Source: Brachionus manjavacas
Lineage: Eukaryota > Rotifera > Eurotatoria > Ploima > Brachionidae
Assembly: GCA_019054805.1 (NCBI GenBank)
Contig: JAHQIY010000004.1
Coordinates: 186,001 to 250,000, forward strand
Length of the DNA: 64,000 bases
Direction of reading: 5' to 3'
Made by a program: the position numbers and the translations under genes. This document shows positions 11,266-22,318 of this stretch, piece after piece (position 1 is the first letter of the stretch; each line of letters begins with the position of its first letter). A model generated the notes under the pieces. The model was not told the DNA's origin. It was given only the letters and a program-made list of their open reading frames with translations, and searched no databases.

Positions 11266-11560
11266 AGAAATTTGTTAATTAGAGCTGTAAGCATTCAGCG
11301 TCTGACCAACGATGCTAGTCAGTGTGAGTGACGCTATGGTAGGTGTAGTCGGTAATGAGGCCATCTAAGCCGAGTAAATACCGTTACGTGAGACGCCTGG
11401 TCTGTCGAGCTCGCACTCGAGCCTTTATTCAGGTACGAGAGAGACACTTCCTGCCGAAGTGGACACAACGACATTAGTAGCGAATCAAGCGGACACTGCG
11501 TCTGGGGGAGGTATGATTGACTTGACTAACTTGACCTAATCGATAATAAGCTGGTTTATC
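11266..11560. other. GC-rich island without an open frame
   Basis: About 290 bases much richer in GC than either flank (for example gtctgtcgagctcgcactcg). Frames are broken on both strands. The minus strand has an AATAAAGG signal near 11430 followed by a GC-rich stretch, reminiscent of the R-U5 part of an LTR. No rRNA or tRNA was recognised. Confidence 0.4.
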
Positions 11561-11842
11561 TAGATCAAATGTCATTAAATTTAGAACCTCAATAATAAAT
11601 TAAAATTTTTTTACATCAGCGTCATTTGTTTAATTCTAAAAAATAGTTAACAAGAGAGAATTTTCAAATTTTATTTAATTTTTTTTTTCTAAAAAAAGAA
11701 AAAAATTAATCAAATTAAATTAATCATCAATAAAAATACAATTCCTTAAAAATAAAAGAAATTTTTGACTCATCTAAAAAAGTATTGTTTGTTGGTTAAT
11801 AAATCTTTTCGTTATTTCAAAAATTAATTCACAATCTTCTAG

Positions 11843-12676
11843 TTAGTTTGCTTCTAATGGAGTCGTAAAAGTTTTGACCACAACCTGAGATGTTTGAGGA
11901 TCCCTGCCAACATCCATTAGTATTTTTAAAATTGAATCATTTAAATTAAGTGCCCCAATTGAAAATTCTTTTCCAGTACAGCAGTATGTAGCAAAATTTT
12001 GACTATTTTTCAAAGCAAAATTGTATTGACCTTTTCCATATTCATCTGAAGAAAGCATTTTAGCTTCTTTTAATATTTCTTCAGGCTTTCTAATTCTTAG
12101 TCTATAAACAACTATGTAAACAGTTCCCCAATATGGAATACTATCATACTCGTCAATTCCCACATAATTTTCCCAAGAATCTTCTTTTACAATTGGACAA
12201 CTTATCGACGAATTTTTATCAAGAATGTGTACAACTTTCTTATTTCCCATATAAATACAGTCATGAAGATCATTTTTTCGTGTTATAGTCAAGTGGTCAC
12301 CTGCATTAAAATGTTTGTCTGGATTTTGTTTACAATCATCTTCAATTTTGATGAGAGAAAAATAATATTTTAAGTTAGTACTCAATGGGTCCATGTGTTC
12401 AAAATGTAGCAAAGGAGTTCTGTTGAGACGTGCTTTAATCCATTTAATGTGATCTTCAACACCCTCTTCTGTTAAATGCTGCGACCAATGGTACTCAGTT
12501 AATTGTTGTCTTTTATCCAAATGATCTTCTTTCAAAAAAACTCTTATTTTGTACCACAAAATTTTATTCACAACAATCACATATTTCTGACCCAAAATAG
12601 TTGTATCGTTTATTTGCTTGATTACATTAATTGGAAGAGAATTAGACAAAATTTTTGAAAATTCTGTATCATTCAT
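11843..12676 (-). CDS. LRAT-like protein with Ser in place of catalytic Cys (copy 2)
   Basis: Intronless, 277 residues, ATG at 12674-12676. The first 90 residues differ from copy 1 at only two positions, while the remainder is clearly diverged. The LRAT-type blocks are FNAGDHLTITR, LHDCIYMGNKKVVHI and YNFALKNSQNFATYCC. As in copy 1 the nucleophile position is Ser (N-S-Q), and here the following His is Asn as well. The first family His, lost in copy 1, is kept (LHDC). It is probably not an ordinary LRAT acyltransferase. The C-terminal tail differs completely from copy 1. The 5' flank is shared with copy 1 for about 150 bases, to near 12830. Confidence 0.75.
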   Translation of the reverse strand: MNDTEFSKILSNSLPINVIKQINDTTILGQKYVIVVNKILWYKIRVFLKEDHLDKRQQLTEYHWSQHLTEEGVEDHIKWIKARLNRTPLLHFEHMDPLSTNLKYYFSLIKIEDDCKQNPDKHFNAGDHLTITRKNDLHDCIYMGNKKVVHILDKNSSISCPIVKEDSWENYVGIDEYDSIPYWGTVYIVVYRLRIRKPEEILKEAKMLSSDEYGKGQYNFALKNSQNFATYCCTGKEFSIGALNLNDSILKILMDVGRDPQTSQVVVKTFTTPLEAN

Positions 12677-12839
12677 TTTTTTGATTAAGAATTCTTTTTA
12701 AATGCAAATTATCTAATTTTGAAAAAAAAAGTCTAATTTTTTTTCAATCAGAATTATCATTTTAAATTTTTGGGTCAAATTCCCAAAATAATTTTTAAAT
12801 GATAATTTTTCACGTGTGCTTTATAGATACGATATTTAA

Positions 12840-13395
12840 TCAGAAGTTCTAATTTCAAGGTTAATCAACAGGCTAGTGTCCATGCCTAATTTAACTGATT
12901 AGTACTTCATTCATTTAAAAGATAAAAAAATAATTAAAATAAAAATAAAAATATTTACATTAAGAATATAAATGAATTATAAAAATTGAATAGGGCTTTT
13001 GATTTAATTGTTATTTGAAAAAATTTAACAACGATTTAACAATTTAACAACGCTATTTAAGTTGAATAATTCAAATTTAGAAACAATTGAAACAAATTCT
13101 GTGTAAATTAAATGTATGTAATTGTAAATTGAAAGCTAAAACGTTGAAAACTTCAACATTGATCTATTTTCTTCAATTTTTGATTTCGCCATTGGTTCAA
13201 TTAGGTTTTTATTGTTCCTTAAAATATAAATAAATAAAAATTCTCTTGATAAAAAAAACTTACCTATTAACTTGAATTGATAAATTAGATGAAAATTTGG
13301 TAAAATTAAGATCTTGATCTATTATGAAACCTAATAAACACATTTCTTTAACAACTAATATGTCTTTATTACCTACCTTAATCTTATCAGGATAT
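12840..13395. other. AT-rich spacer, no gene seen
   Basis: Low-complexity sequence upstream of LRAT copy 2. No supported feature. Confidence 0.5.
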
Positions 13396-13399
13396 AAAT

Positions 13400-13915
13400 T
13401 TTTCCTATTTACAAAAATCATGCAAAAATTTTGTTAAATATACACCATTCGTTAAAATATTTTGTTTTAACATTTAATTTCTTCCCAGCTTTTTCAAGGT
13501 CTTTTTCATAGATACTTATTGTTGTATCATCAGCAAACATTTTGATACTTAAATTCTTAAATAAAAATGGTAAATCATTAACAAAAATAAGAAATAGCAG
13601 TGGACCCATGACAGATCCTTGCGGGATACCTAGCTTTAGTTTTACTGGATTAGACATTTCACATCCAATTCTAACTATCTCAGATATTTTTTCAAAATAG
13701 TTTGAAAGAAGATCCAAAGAAGAATTTTCAAAACCATAGTGAAAAAGTTTTAAAAGTGATAAATTTGAATCAATAACGTCAAATGCTTTCCTGAAGTCAA
13801 TAAAAAATGAAACCGTTGTTTGTTTTTTTACTTGAGCTAAATTTTTTTCACTAATATACTCATGGATTACTGTTTGACATGAATGTCCGTTTCTAAAGCC
13901 ATTTTGTCCTTAAAA
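13400..13915 (-). mobile_element. LINE-C reverse transcriptase fragment
   Basis: On the minus strand, RT motifs occur in order: QNGFRNGHSC near 13900, SFFIDFRKAFD near 13800, then GIPQGSVMGPLLFLIFVNDL near 13620 and the catalytic MFADDT near 13535. The last two are in one open frame, 13418-13717. The sequence differs from LINE-A. Both ends are lost. It lies downstream of GMPPA on the same strand. Confidence 0.85.
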
Positions 13916-14220
13916 AAAAATCTTATTCGATTCGAAATATATTAATATTCTCGAAACCTAACCCATTTTATTTTAGGATTGCAAAAATAAGATTTATTTT
14001 TACTGTATTTGAAAAAAGATTCATAATTAAGAATAATTCTTAAACAAACAGCAAATAAAATCTATTTTTTAATTATTTAAAGGAACTGAAAAAATGAAAA
14101 TAAAAAAAATAAATTAAAATTTTATTCGATTAAAATATTAAAGTAAATGCAAACATGCTAAAATTTGACGAAAATCAACTTTTAAAAACTAGTGTCATAA
14201 TTAAATTTTTTGCCAATTGA

Positions 14221-17200
14221 TCATAAAATTATTTCATTTTTATAGCTGTGGTTTAGTTCCTTGTGAGGCAAGATAATGGAATTTCTGACCAATATTTCGG
14301 CTGGTACATTCACGTTCGATCCAATAATGGTTATCGAAGGATTCAATTTGCCTTTAGTAAACAAATCCTGATGTTCTATCTTTGCATAAGCTTTGTTCGG
14401 ATCTGGATCCGATGGCGTGCCCTCAATTCTTGCCCAAGCACCAACAATCGAATTCCACCCAATGATGCTGTGCAGCACACAACAATTATTCTGTAAAACA
14501 CTATTTCCCAGAATGATTGATTCACGTATTCTGGCTCCTGGCCCTACTGTGACTCCAAAGCCCACCGAAACATTAGGGCCTAAACATGCACTGGGGTCCA
14601 CATTTGCCGATGGATGAATAAACACATCACCAATTATTGTCGGCTGGCCGTCACCATTTTTGGCCAAACGGTTCAAATTGAATTTCTTGTACAAGTTAAG
14701 ATAGAGTCGATTGGCAAAAATCGCTGAGCCAGCTGATTTAATTGAGCTCCAGGCATTTTCGGTTTTGAATACGTAGAATTTTTTTGTAGAGCTCAATATT
14801 GGAAATATCTTATTCTCGATCATTATTGAATCACGAGCATAGTTGACATCTGGTGGAAACACACCTCTTCAATTTAAAACAATCAAAAAAAAATAAAAAT
14901 TGAAGTTAAGATCTTAGGACAGGGATAAAAATTAAGAAAAACGTCATATAAATTAGTAAACAAGAAAGTAAGAACGTATCAGAAAAAATGCAAAAGTTTA
15001 TTTTTTTTACATATTTAGATATTATTTTGAACATCCCAAACTGAAGTAAATTTTTCAAAATCACATGCAATTCTTGCGTGTGTTTTTTACTTACTTTTAA
15101 CCCGTAAATGAAAAAATGTGTGAAAATATACGGTGTCAGTCATGAATGAGTAAATGATTTTTTTATAAAAAGAAATAAAGCTTTAAATGTATGAAAAATG
15201 ATGGGAAAATTATTTTTTTTAAATACTTTTCAATTAATCACAAAATGTTTATCATTTTAAAAAAAATCCTTTTTCTTTTCCAAATGATCTTTAATTGATT
15301 TTTATTAAAATTAAAAAAAATTAGAATCTAACCTTTTTTTAAATCAAAAACTATAATTTTAATTTTTTTTTTAATTTAAAATTTTAATTCGATTGATCAT
15401 AAACTTCAGTTTGCGCAAATTTAATTCCAAATTTTGTTTCAAAAAATAAGGAATTAAAAACAAACGAAAAAAAAAGGAAAATCTTTCGGAGAACTTTTGT
15501 CTTCAAAATTTGGTGCTAATTCTGATTTAATTGATACTGCAAAAGATGGCATAATAACTTTTTTTTAACTCTGAATTCTTTAAAAATTACAGATTAGTTT
15601 TAATGATTCAATTTGCCTAAATGAATTATGACTTTAAAAAGATTGAACAGTGAAGCAGCATCAGGACCTGATCAAAACGCAATTTAATGTTAAAAAGTTT
15701 ACCTAGAAATTTACTAATAGAAATCATTGAACTTTTTAATCTATCTCTTCGAAAAGGTAGAGTTTCGGATGCATGGAAAACTGCGAACATTATTATGATT
15801 CCAAAAAAAAAATTAAAATGAATCCAACTCATTACTTGACTAACTGGATTAGATCCTTTTTTATAATCGTGGAAATTTAAGCTGAATTGAAAGTAACAAC
15901 TGAGGTAAGAATGCCAAATAAATCGCAGGTGTCCCTGAAGGATCAGTAATTAGTCCCCTTTTATTTAAAATACATATACGTATACTAATGGCATTCCCAA
16001 AAGAAAAAAAACAAACAATGAATACTTTCTGCTTTTCGCAGATGATCAAGTTACATTCTTCATTTACAACAAAAAGGGGAACCTAGAAAATAAGACAAAT
16101 AAATACACCAACAAGCTTGAACAATGGCTTATTAAGTGGAAAATGAAGATATCAGTTGAAAAGTGATGTTCGGTAGTCTTTTCCAAGTACAAAAAAAAGA
16201 ATGATAATTTCTACTTAGCCAAAAATAAATTAAGCTTGGGTCTTGTTAATTAAGTGAACAAATGATCACATAATTTTGCAAATTAAGTGAACCTTAAATT
16301 ACGTGAACAAATAAAAATAAAAAAAAAAAGTGTGTGCACATAATTTCAAAATCAATAATTAGGTGAACAAATCTGTTAATCTTTAAATTAGTTATCAAAA
16401 ATCAAAAGATTTTTGGCTTAGAGAACATAATTTTTGCACTTAATTTTTATAAACAACTGTATATTCGTAAAAAAACGAATTAAGCAATCACCCGCTCGTC
16501 TCATTTTGGGTTTACGTTTTGCGTGAACAGATTGCGTTCTAAAAGAAAACAAAAACTTAATTACTAATACTATTTTCTTTTAGTTGATATAATTAATTTA
16601 TTCAAAAGAGCGACTCATTGGCATTAAATGTAAAAAAAAAATAATTAATTAAATATTAAATATTTTAGCAAGTTTGATAATTCGTCGTAAATAAATTTTT
16701 TTTATGTGTTCACATAATTAATTATTTTTTTTTTGTTCACCTTTATGTGACCACACATTTAACCTTTGTTCACCTATTTTCAAAATTAAGTTTCTCACGT
16801 AATTATGTGAACTAGTGCGCACGTAATTAACAAGACCCTTAAGCTTCTTGGTATTAAATTTGATTTAAAGCTAAATTTTTATTTATAGTAATAGCATAGC
16901 TTAAACAGTTATTTAATTTACTGAGCCACTATTACATACTTTATTTATTCTTTTATTTTTACCAAAGCAAAGGCTCCTTCAGAATAAAATTAAACTAAAA
17001 ACAATAAAAAGTAAAACCAAATTTAAATATCTTTCAAAAAAAAAGAAGAAATAGAGATTGTGAAATTTATTAAAAAATGATAAAAAGAACAGAAAAAAAT
17101 GCAGACTTGTTTATAAGTCACAGTTTAAAGTCTAAGTTATGACTTGACTTAAAATGACTTAAATTTTTTTTTAATAATTAACAATCACAAAAATCATAAA

Positions 17201-19166
17201 TGTAAGAAAATTAAATTCTATTTATTTAAGAAATGTAGGAATGGACAATTCATAGAATTTTTTTTTCATAGAAAACTTAAGTCATAGAAAAATAATTGAT
17301 AGAATACCTTTATTAATTATTCATAGAAAAAATATTCGTAGAAAAGATTGTCATAGAATAAAATTACATAGAATTAATTTAAAGTCAATTGGTTAATTAA
17401 TAAAATGTTTATCAATTATTCGCTATTCAAATTTAAGTTATTTATTTGGTCAGCTAGACTGTCTTGAACTTGAACTTTAATAATTGATGTTTCATAATTA
17501 AGTCATCATCGTCAAAATCAAAATTGTTTAAAAAATCACAAGTTTCTACAGGTTCTTTAAAGTTGTTCGACGACTGATTGAAAATCGCCTACTACCGTAT
17601 TCTTTGATTTTATTTTTAACTTAGATGCTGCTAAGTTACTAACATTATAGCTTTTGTTTGATCTAAGCCTATTAATAATTGGTGAGTTCAAATTCATTTT
17701 ACAATTTCAAGTGTTTGCAATATATATTTGAAGTGAGAAAATCATAAAAGAGAAATATTCTATGAAAAAAAAACTACGAGTTTAATTCTATTAGAATTTT
17801 TTTCTATGAAAACATCATTCTATGATTTTTGTCTTCTATGAGTTTACATTCTATGAATATTGTTTTCTATGAGATGTCACTTCATCAAGAAATGTATCAC
17901 CTATTTATAAATGTTAGTTATTCAACGAAATATATTTTTGTCTAAAGGCTGAACCTTATGGATAAATGCAAATAACTCTGACCGATACTATTTTAAGATT
18001 ATGGTCTATTTAGAAATTTATTTCATTAAAAAAAAAATTTAGGTCATTGACTTGGCTTGACTTAAGACTTGTGACTTAAAAAAACAAGTCTGAAAAATGT
18101 TAAAAAATTGAATAAGTTTTTTTCTAAAAATTTAAACTTAATTCTGTAAATGCAACATAGTCTGCTAGATTTGCAGAGTTTAGCAGAAATTAAATTTCAA
18201 TATAATCGAGCGTAGTGCATTTTGCAGAGATTTTGCACACCATTAGCAGACTTTTACAGTTGATACAACTTTGAATGTTGCACCATGATGCATTGACAGA
18301 ACTAATTTTAAACTTTTAGAAAAAAATATTTAGTTTTTATACACTTTGTTCAGTTCTTTTTTACTGAACTTTACTGAACTAGGAAATAGTAAGGTGGCAT
18401 TTAAAAAATGGAGTTGATTCAAAACCTGCTTTAGAATAACTCAGTCCTGTCAGAAGAATTAGTTGGCGAAAAAAAAAAAAAAAATTCTTACGTTGAATAG
18501 TCGGTAGAATTGTTTTTAGTCAGTTCATCTCTGATGTAATCAAAAATTTCCAAGCTTAGAAGATAAATACCACAGTTTATCAACGAACTGACATAGTTCT
18601 CTGGTTTTTCGACATAGTGTAAGACTTCATGAGTTTGTTTGTCTTCTACAATGCAGCCATAGTTGACTGATTGATTTTCGGTGGCCTCTGTACCGAGAAT
18701 CGTGAAGCTAGAATTACTCTTTAGGTGAAAATCGAGCATGCCATTCAGCGGAAAGTCTCCAGCAGTGTCTCCATTTAGAACGAATATTGCTTTCGGATTG
18801 CCACTTCGAAGCACGTCACGAAAGTGATAAATACCACCACCAGTTCCCAAACTCTTGTACTCTTGTAAATAACGAATTGGTATTTTAAATTCTGTTTGTG
18901 CATTGACAATAAATCTGTTCAAGTCTTCATTTGGCTGATAAAAACCCATTATGTAAATTTCTTTTACACTCTCAATCTGAATTAATGAATTGTTTAGGCT
19001 AAGATTAACGAATGATAATTTGGCCTACTTGGCTCAGAGCGTGGATGTGATGGTAAATGATGGGGTAGCCGGCAACAGGAAAAAGCGGCTTTGGAAGATC
19101 AAAGGACAGCGGTCTGAATCGGGTGCCTTTTTGGGGGCCGCCAATTAAAATTACACCTTTTATCAT
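14221..19166 (-). CDS. GMPPA: Mannose-1-phosphate guanyltransferase alpha (three exons)
   Basis: Exons on the minus strand: 19029-19166, 18492-18976 and 14221-14866, total about 422 residues, the usual length of GMPPA. Exon 1 gives the start [20 protein letters not shown], the nucleotidyltransferase signature loop. Exon 2 has [18 protein letters not shown] and [11 protein letters not shown]. Exon 3 has the left-handed beta-helix repeats ([27 protein letters not shown]), [19 protein letters not shown] and the family C-terminus SIILPHKEL. Splice sites are GT..AG (donors gtaggcc and gtaagaatt) and phases join. GMPPA is the regulatory partner that senses GDP-mannose and restrains GMPPB in the cytosol. 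The second intron (14867-18491) is full of transposable elements; the first is 52 bases. Confidence 0.93.
15395..16900 (+). mobile_element. LINE-A copy in GMPPA intron, split by a MITE
   Basis: Plus strand, antisense to GMPPA. Recognisable pieces: ASGPDQ near 15660, a Q-G-S-like block near 15940, [16 protein letters not shown] near 16036-16080, [16 protein letters not shown] near 16125, and the LGIKFD region resumed at 16848 after the insertion. It is internally deleted relative to the 6.3-8.9 kb copy and has many stops. Confidence 0.75.
16238..16838. mobile_element. 601-bp MITE with 8-bp TSD TTAAGCTT (Merlin-like ends)
   Basis: The element begins GGGTCTTGTTAATTA and ends TAATTAACAAGACCC, flanked by TTAAGCTT at 16230-16237 and 16839-16846. 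The ends carry repeated gtgaac/gttcac words. Removing it and one duplication restores the LINE-A sequence found uninterrupted at about 8195-8215. The GGGTCTTG tips are shared with the element at 60034-60775, which carries a Merlin/ISXO2-like transposase remnant; Merlin elements make 8-9 bp duplications. It has no coding capacity of its own. Confidence 0.9.
16930..17000 (-). mobile_element. LINE-A 3' tail
   Basis: The reverse complement reads attttattctgaaggagcc, matching the LINE-A 3' tail. It lies just upstream of the next MITE. Confidence 0.45.
17249..17873. repeat. Opposed TCATAGAA iteron arrays
   Basis: Eight copies of TCATAGAA or a one-base variant occur at 17249-17382. About seven copies of its complement TTCTATGA occur at 17757-17873. 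Spacing is irregular, 10-25 bases. They face each other around a 370-base core, as in subterminal transposase-binding arrays, and may be a separate element nested in the CAGACTTG element. Confidence 0.75.
17454..17697 (-). pseudogene. Short acidic coding fragment between iteron arrays
   Basis: From an ATG at 17695-17697 the minus strand reads about 45 codons ([18 protein letters not shown]). After a frame change near 17570 it continues through [19 protein letters not shown] to a TAG at 17454-17456. It is not a recognised family. Its position centred between the arrays suggests it once belonged to the element. Confidence 0.35.
18100..18381. repeat. MITE-like repeat, copy 1 (pair with 37.87-38.20 kb)
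   Basis: Shares over 200 bases with 37868-38200, including the exact stretch caatataatcgagcgtagtg and gcagagatt-tgcacaccatta. The interior is itself an inverted repeat (ttctgtaaatgca / tgcat..acaga), and the right end repeats agttcagta-like words. It lies in the GMPPA intron, 8 bases beyond the preceding MITE. Confidence 0.75.
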
Positions 19167-19489
19167 CTTAGTCTAAACTTTTAGAAAAATTTTTAAACTT
19201 ATTTGAATAATAAAAATTTGATGATTTAAAATTAAATTTTTTGAATGTTGATTTTTTTCCAATTTTTTAATTGAAGAATTCAAATGTTTCACAAAAACCC
19301 TTTTTTTTCATTCAACATGCGGAGAATAGAATTAACCTTGATAAATGCAGTAAATCTATTTTTATGTGCAGCAAGCATAAAAATTTTGCAGATATTTGCA
19401 GGCACTAAAAATTCCGTTTTAAATTATTTGTTTACTTTAAAAATAAACTTCTGCAGTAAAATTTTAGAAAAAAATTTTTTCAATTCTTC

Positions 19490-19615
19490 AAACCATACTA
19501 TTTCTTCTTTTTTCCTCAAGTCTCAACTATGTAAACATGTGTCACTATTCTTCTTTATGATTATTCTTTATCTGAATGATCTCTAGATCGGCACAGATAA
19601 CCAAATAAATTGATT
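19490..19615 (+). mobile_element. LINE-A 3' tail upstream of GMPPA
   Basis: Contains ttcctcaagtctcaactatg and gatcggcacagataaccaaataaatt, matching LINE-A 3' ends at 28.3-28.4 kb. It overlaps an open frame at 19284-19586 that I do not regard as a gene. Confidence 0.6.
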
Positions 19616-20520
19616 ATTTTTATTCGCAAAATATTAATTGATTCTATATACATTATAAAAAAAATACTTGATATTTATTAAGATTAATAATTAAATTTTC
19701 GTTTTATTTTTATATATTTGTATGAATATTTATTTTTAAAAATCCTCAGGCCACTCAGCATAAATCTTAGTCCTTCTTTTAAAAATTAGATAAAAAACTA
19801 AATGATTACATCATAGCAAAAAGAAAAATATTTATCAATTTAACTAGATACTAAGATAAAATAAACGAACTTGAGAGTTAAAGTAAAAAGTTAGGTTTTT
19901 TGTTTTACTGATTAATTTTTTGAATGCATATATTATCACTCAATATGAGTGAGAATAAACAATATTAATTAACTCAAATTGAGTGTGAATAAATATTTTT
20001 TTTACCTTTAACTGTAACTATTTAACTATTTTTTTGAGTATCAAATCTTCAAAACATAAACAAGCTCAAGTCTTTTGATAACAAATTTTGTTATCAGTTA
20101 CGAAACTTGATGAAAAATTTTAACATTTGATAACAAAAAAATTATTTTGAAAACTAATTTCTTTAAGCTATTACATGACACATTTTAAGTTCAAAATGTT
20201 TAGTTTTAACTGAAAAAAAGTTTTAGTCCAGAAGGTGAATGAAATTAAAAAATAGACAATGAATAGAAGTTACCAATAGCACAGCTAAATCTTGGAGACC
20301 TCCCTCAAAAACTAAAACATATTTTTTTGTAATAATTTTAATTTAATAATTCAATGATTTGTACTAAAAAAAATTTTGAACTGCTTAAAGTGAAAATTTT
20401 TTTGTTTCACCTTTTAAAACTATCAGAAAAATCTGAAGTACAAAATCCAAATTTTTATTAATAATTTGAATTTTGTATTGGAATTTTTGTATGAAAATTC
20501 ACAAATAATTTTAGGTTTTA
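19616..20520. other. AT-rich intergenic spacer
   Basis: Between GMPPA and the next element. A small motif pair (actcaatatgagt, actcaaattgagt) is near 19938-19975. No gene or RNA recognised. Confidence 0.45.
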
Positions 20521-20905
20521 CTTAAAAATAGTGATTAAATCGAATTAATTATTTTTATGCAAATTGAAACTCGAAAAAAAGCTAATTACAAATTTAGATT
20601 TTTGATTTTTAAATTTGAAAATCACAATTTTAAATTATTGAAATCGAATAAATTCTTACTTGATATTGAAATTTGATTTCTGAAAAATTCAAATTAATTA
20701 TTTCAATTTTCAATAATTCGAATGCATTTTTCGAATTTATTAATCGATTTTAAAAATCAGTTTTCGAATTTTAAACTTGAATTTTTCAATATTCGAATAC
20801 TGATTTCGACTTCTTTTAAAATCGAATGATAAATTCGAATTTATCAAATATCAAAAAAATGCAATTTTTGATAGATTCGGAATAATTTTTTATTTTTTCA
20901 TGGAT

Positions 20906-21716
20906 AGACAATGAGCTTGAATTTGATCTTAAAAATGCTTTTGTGTCCTTTACTTATAATGAATTTAATATTTTCCTATAGTGTCCTTTACTGTCCTTTA
21001 CTGTCCTTTAGTGTCTTTTACCATGTGTTCATGATATTTTGTCCTTTTGTGTCCTTTACTTATTACAGAATTAAATATTGTCCTTTAGTGTCCTTTACTA
21101 TGTGTTCATAATATTTTGTCCTTTTGTATCCACACGTTATAAAGAATTAAAAATTGTCCTTTAGAGTCCTTTTGTGTCCTTTACTTTTAAAGAATTAAAT
21201 ATTGTTAAATTTGATAGAATTAATTTTTTTTTTAATTTCTTTTTAATTTTGTTTTCATAGAAAAAAAATTTATTCTTGATTAAAGAGCATCTAAATAAAA
21301 AAAAATTTTAATTTTACTTTATAATTTTTCGACAAAAAAATTATTTTTAAAATCTGAGATTAGTAAAAGGGGTACGGGGCGTAGCCCTGGTTTAGGGATC
21401 TGACTATGCATGATTATTGAGAAAATTTTAGAATGTTTTTAAATTCATAAGGACTTACTGTATATTTTAAAGATTTTAATTAATTTTTTGTTTTATTTAA
21501 AAAACTGTATCGAGAATTTCAAATTTAAATTAAATAATAATGAAAAATATTTAAGAAATGTAATTAATTGATTAGTAGGATAGTTATTCTTTAATTAAGT
21601 AAGGGACACAAAAGGACAGAATATTCTTCTAACAAAGAAAAGGACACTAAAGGACAATTTTTAATTCTTTATTAAGTAAAGGACCCAAAAGTATAATTAG
21701 CTTTAAAAACACGCTC
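20906..21716. mobile_element. Nested element with TGTCCTTT iterons
   Basis: Inverted ends ATAGACAATGAGC (about 20906) and GCTCATTGTCTAT (about 21716). The left arm (20940-21190) has at least ten copies of TGTCCTTT(A/T); the right arm (21601-21695) has four in the opposite direction (aaaggaca). Target duplication not resolved. It lies inside the TAGTGAT element. Confidence 0.7.
21353..21415. other. GC-rich patch with small hairpin
   Basis: ggggtacggggcgtagccct stands out in the AT-rich core of the nested element, and GGGC-GTA-GCCC can form a short hairpin. Function unknown. No Helitron-type CTRR end follows at the right distance. Confidence 0.35.
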
Positions 21717-22318
21717 ATTGTCTATAGCTCATTTTTTTCTGAACTGAAAAATGCTTTTTTGTTATTTAAAAAGAAGTGATTCACTAAAGTTTAATAAAAC
21801 AAGTGTATTTACAGTTATTCATTTTGAAATTAAATCTTTTTTAAAATTTTAATGCAAATCCTTCTAAATTATAACTACTTTAGTAAAAAAATATAACTTT
21901 AGTCATTTTTTTGCATTTTTTGTTATTATATACATTTTATTCGTTTTGTATTTTAAAAATATTTTTAATTTTTTTTTAATCAAATACTTGATTCGATTAA
22001 TATAAAATTCGAATATTAAAAAATTTGATTTTTATATTCGATTATTCAATAGTTCGAATATTTGATTAGATTTTTAGAAAAATCGAAAACAAAAATCAAA
22101 CTTTTAGAGAATCAAATATTGAATTCAATTTTTTTTTAATTTAAATTATTATTTTTAATATTCTTCAATTTAAATATTTAATTCAAATAAATCGTTTTTC
22201 AATTAACTTTTTCGGAATTTTTTTTAAATATTTTATTTGAATAATATGTTATTCCGAATTCTTAGTTATTTGAATTTCGTTCCGAATATTGATATTCGAT
22301 TTCATCACTACTTAAAAA

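Larger units (their letters stand above)
17102..18092. mobile_element. hAT-like nonautonomous element, CAGACTTG tips
   Basis: Left tip CAGACTTGTTTATAAGTCAC, right tip reverse complement CAGACTTGTTTTTTTAAGTC. Flanks share AAAAATG (17095-17101 and 18093-18099). CAG tips with a 7-8 bp duplication fit the hAT superfamily. A related element with CAGTCTTGTATAAAA tips is at 47578-48001. The interior holds two opposed arrays of a TCATAGAA motif and a short minus-strand coding fragment. Confidence 0.75.
20529..22310. mobile_element. hAT-like nonautonomous element, TAGTGAT tips, 8-bp TSD CTTAAAAA
   Basis: Left tip TAGTGATTAAATCGAAT, right tip reverse complement TAGTGATGAAATCGAAT. The 8-bp direct repeat CTTAAAAA flanks it at 20521-20528 and 22311-22318. 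Both arms (about 20530-20880 and 21960-22310) are rich in ATTCGAA words. No transposase is left. The core is taken up by a second element with TGTCCTTT iterons. Confidence 0.85.

Noticed and set aside
14263-14617. Plus-strand frames opposite GMPPA
   Set aside because: Shadows of the conserved minus-strand beta-helix coding sequence.
17249-17873. CRISPR-like array
   Set aside because: Repeats are 8 bases, irregularly spaced, in opposed orientation, in a eukaryotic transposon; not a CRISPR.
19284-19586. 100-codon plus-strand frame
   Set aside because: Its 3' half is LINE-A tail and the rest is low-complexity; no conserved motif.
21353-21415. Helitron 3' hairpin
   Set aside because: A small GC hairpin exists, but no CTRR terminus or TC 5' end, and it lies in the middle of an inverted-repeat element.
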